Shown in pieces: positions 62,251 to 64,000 of a stretch of 64,000 nucleotides of DNA; position 1 is the first letter of the stretch; every line of letters starts with the position of its first letter. The position numbers and the translations under genes are program-made. A model generated the notes under the pieces. The model saw nothing but the letters and a program-made list of their open reading frames with translations. It was not told where the DNA came from and did not search any database. Source of the DNA: CAYNRG01 sp047974855 (GTDB lineage Bacteria > Bacillota_I > Bacilli_A > Erysipelotrichales > Erysipelotrichaceae); NCBI GenBank assembly GCA_047974855.1, contig JBKECT010000025.1, positions 1-64,000 on the forward strand, given 5' to 3'.

Positions 62251-63210
62251 CTAGAATAGTGCTAAAATAAAGCCTATTACAGCGCAAGCAGCAGCTAATT
62301 TCCAAAAAGATTGAACTACCACTTTCTCACGTAATCCCTTCAGTACAAAAGCATAGTGAATTGGGGTATAACTAAAAATTCTTTTCTTTCTAAGCTTTAC
62401 TGATCCAATTTGCAAAATAACACAGACCGTTTCCCAAACAAATACACCTGCAATAAACACAAATGCAACCTCTAGCTTTAATACCATTGAAATAGCAGCT
62501 AAAGCACCACCTAGAGCTAAAGAACCTGCATCACCCATAAACACCTTTGCTGGATAAACGTTATACTTTAAATAGCCCAGCAAAGATCCAAATAACGCAG
62601 CAATAAATACTGCAATATTAACATTATAATCAAGTAGTGCAAAGGCCAGAAATGGTACTAATGCTATTGCAGTACAACCTGCTGCTAGTCCATCCATTCC
62701 ATCTGTGATATTAACCGCATTGCTCGCTCCAACAAACATAAAGAAAATTAAGACAACATACAGTATTCCTAATGAGACACTCTTTTGAATTAGTGGAATT
62801 GTAACAGATAATGATGCATAATCTTGATAAACGTAAAATACAATAATCGCTAAAATACCCTGTAATGCAAACTTATGTAAAGGAATTAGCCCTTTATTAT
62901 CCTTTTTAATAATAATTAAATAATCATCCACCATCCCAATTGACGCATACCCCACAAAAGCAAGTAGAACAATCAATAAGTCTTTTGATAAATAAGAGTG
63001 TTGCACTAACAGGGTGGTTACTATGGTGACCACAACAAACAAAACACCACCCATGGTTGGTGTTTTTGTTTTATTTTTATATTCATCTAAACTATATTCA
63101 CTTACTGTTTGGTTAAAACTAATTTTCTTTAAAAACCGAATAAAACTCGGCATAGAGAAAAGAGTACCACATAAGCTTATTACAAACGCAAAACTAACTC
63201 GCCACAGCAT
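62251..63210 (-). CDS. mraY: Phospho-N-acetylmuramoyl-pentapeptide transferase MraY
   Basis: 319 aa, ten membrane helices. Makes lipid I from UDP-MurNAc-pentapeptide and undecaprenyl phosphate. Motifs: KTPTMGGVLFV near 48, the Asp pair in VGYASIGMVDDYLII near 95, NAVNITDGMDGLAAG near 165 and NVYPAKVFMGDAGSLALGG near 220. ATG at 63210 follows AGGAGG by 7 bases; 6 upstream in-frame codons are not used. Directly after the PBP2-type gene, the standard cell-wall (dcw) order. Confidence 0.95.
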   Translation of the reverse strand: MLWRVSFAFVISLCGTLFSMPSFIRFLKKISFNQTVSEYSLDEYKNKTKTPTMGGVLFVVVTIVTTLLVQHSYLSKDLLIVLLAFVGYASIGMVDDYLIIIKKDNKGLIPLHKFALQGILAIIVFYVYQDYASLSVTIPLIQKSVSLGILYVVLIFFMFVGASNAVNITDGMDGLAAGCTAIALVPFLAFALLDYNVNIAVFIAALFGSLLGYLKYNVYPAKVFMGDAGSLALGGALAAISMVLKLEVAFVFIAGVFVWETVCVILQIGSVKLRKKRIFSYTPIHYAFVLKGLREKVVVQSFWKLAAACAVIGFILALF

Positions 63211-63250
63211 GACTCCGCCTCCTAACACGCTAGGTTATTATATCACATCT

Positions 63251-64000
63251 TTACTCTAATTCAACTTCTATTTCACTATCTTTTGTAATATAACTGTTAG
63301 CTGGGATGCTTTGATAAGTAACCTGCCCTGTTCCTGTTATTTTAATTCCTACGCCAGTTATTTCCCAAAATGACACCACTTCTTTACGCGTCCACCCTGT
63401 CATATCGGGCATATAAAAGCCAACCGTATCTGTCAAAAGAAAAACTTTCTGCCCTGTAGCTATTTCTACTCCCTCTTTAGGAAATTGATCAATAACTTGG
63501 TTTTGAGTTCCTATAACGTAGATATCAGCTCCAACACTACTCAAGGCATTGGTTGCAAAATCAAGCGAATGATTGACTAAACTAGGCATTTCTTCAATAA
63601 CAAACTTCGTACCTTCTTCATCTTCACTCTCCACAACAGCCGATGAAATTAAATTCTCGTGCATTGCTAATTTTCTAAATAGTGTTTTAATTGGTTCTGT
63701 TTTATAATGAGCGTCTTTATCATAACTTGCCTCAAATGCATAATAAACTAAATATTGTGGATCCTCTGCTGGAAAACCAGCCACAATCGACACAATTGTT
63801 TCCCCTGATTCATAACTTCCAGATACCAATACTTGTGTCGTTCCAGTTTTTCCAATAAATTCAACTTCTGGAATTTTATAGTAGCGTCCTGTTCCGTCTT
63901 CAGCATTAACCACTCTGTATAAAAGATCTTGAACTGTTTGTGCTGTCTCAGCACTAATAGGTTGTCCTACAACTTCCGTTTCAGCTTGATAAATAACATT
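63251..64000 (-). CDS. Class B penicillin-binding protein with PASTA domains, N-terminus outside window
   Basis: The last 249 residues are visible; the frame stays open to the window edge (NVIYQAETEVVGQPISAET). It includes the transpeptidase KTGT box (EFIGKTGTTQV) and YYAFEAS, then two PASTA-like modules (about the last 125 residues, MPDMTGWTRKEVVSFW in the second). This is the FtsI/SpoVD/PBP2x type that cross-links septal wall. A stop codon at 63251 and the AGGAGG of mraY follow 25 bases later. Confidence 0.9.
   Translation of the reverse strand, partial: NVIYQAETEVVGQPISAETAQTVQDLLYRVVNAEDGTGRYYKIPEVEFIGKTGTTQVLVSGSYESGETIVSIVAGFPAEDPQYLVYYAFEASYDKDAHYKTEPIKTLFRKLAMHENLISSAVVESEDEEGTKFVIEEMPSLVNHSLDFATNALSSVGADIYVIGTQNQVIDQFPKEGVEIATGQKVFLLTDTVGFYMPDMTGWTRKEVVSFWEITGVGIKITGTGQVTYQSIPANSYITKDSEIEVELE

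Overview
The window is low-GC DNA from a walled member of the Bacillota. This rests on strong AGGAGG ribosome binding sites, a type B RNase P RNA, a T-box leader, the GpsB, DnaD, RecU, RNase Y and YqeG/YqeH protein set, and gene order close to Bacillus around rnjB-ftsK, the M16 pair and pgsA-recA-rny-ymdB. The mix of features (NadD-YqeK fusion, SecDF fusion, MurD next to a MurL epimerase, no cinA or ylxM) suggests an Erysipelotrichia-like or neighbouring lineage. The species cannot be named from sequence reading alone.

Layout. Positions 1-5200 are accessory DNA: the N-terminal part of a type I methylase (hsdM), an OLD-family ATPase/TOPRIM nuclease in the same operon, a membrane-anchored degenerate receiver protein, a divergent XRE regulator, and about 900 bases of wreckage. 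In the wreckage I could read two broken genes, a RhuM-family C-terminus and a DUF6434-type protein. From 5204 the window is core chromosome: lepB, rplS, trmD, rimM, khpA, rpsP and ffh (translation and secretion); htrA; pncB-pncA (NAD salvage); an M16 peptidase-like pair; a small ssb; a BMP-type nucleoside ABC transporter; a YjjI/YjjW glycyl-radical pair downstream of ftsK and an RNase J2-like gene; miaB; a ferredoxin; ymdB-rny; recA; pgsA; rnpB; gpsB; and the divergent recU-PBP1 pair.

From 37 kb: nth-dnaD, a thioredoxin-like exported protein, and the yqeG-yqeH-yhbY-nadD/yqeK-rsfS-methyltransferase-mtnN operon (ribosome assembly and NAD). From 43.8 to 49.3 kb lies an operon of an SPFH protein, a ribbon-helix-helix regulator and two ABC-2 exporters. 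Its promoter carries TGATAT three times, exactly 11 bases apart. Then come hisS-aspS under a T-box whose specifier reads GACAC (overlapping Asp and His codons), rel, apt, recJ, murD-murL, secDF, mraY and the C-terminus of a PASTA-bearing class B PBP.

Nearly everything is on the minus strand. Exceptions are the XRE gene, the M16 pair with ssb, recU-PBP1 and the thioredoxin-like gene. Most promoters called here have recognisable -35/-10 boxes with 17-base spacing. At two places (ffh/rpsP and miaB/rnjB) the promoter of the downstream gene is built into the terminator hairpin of the upstream gene. No tRNA, rRNA, CRISPR array or intact insertion sequence was seen.
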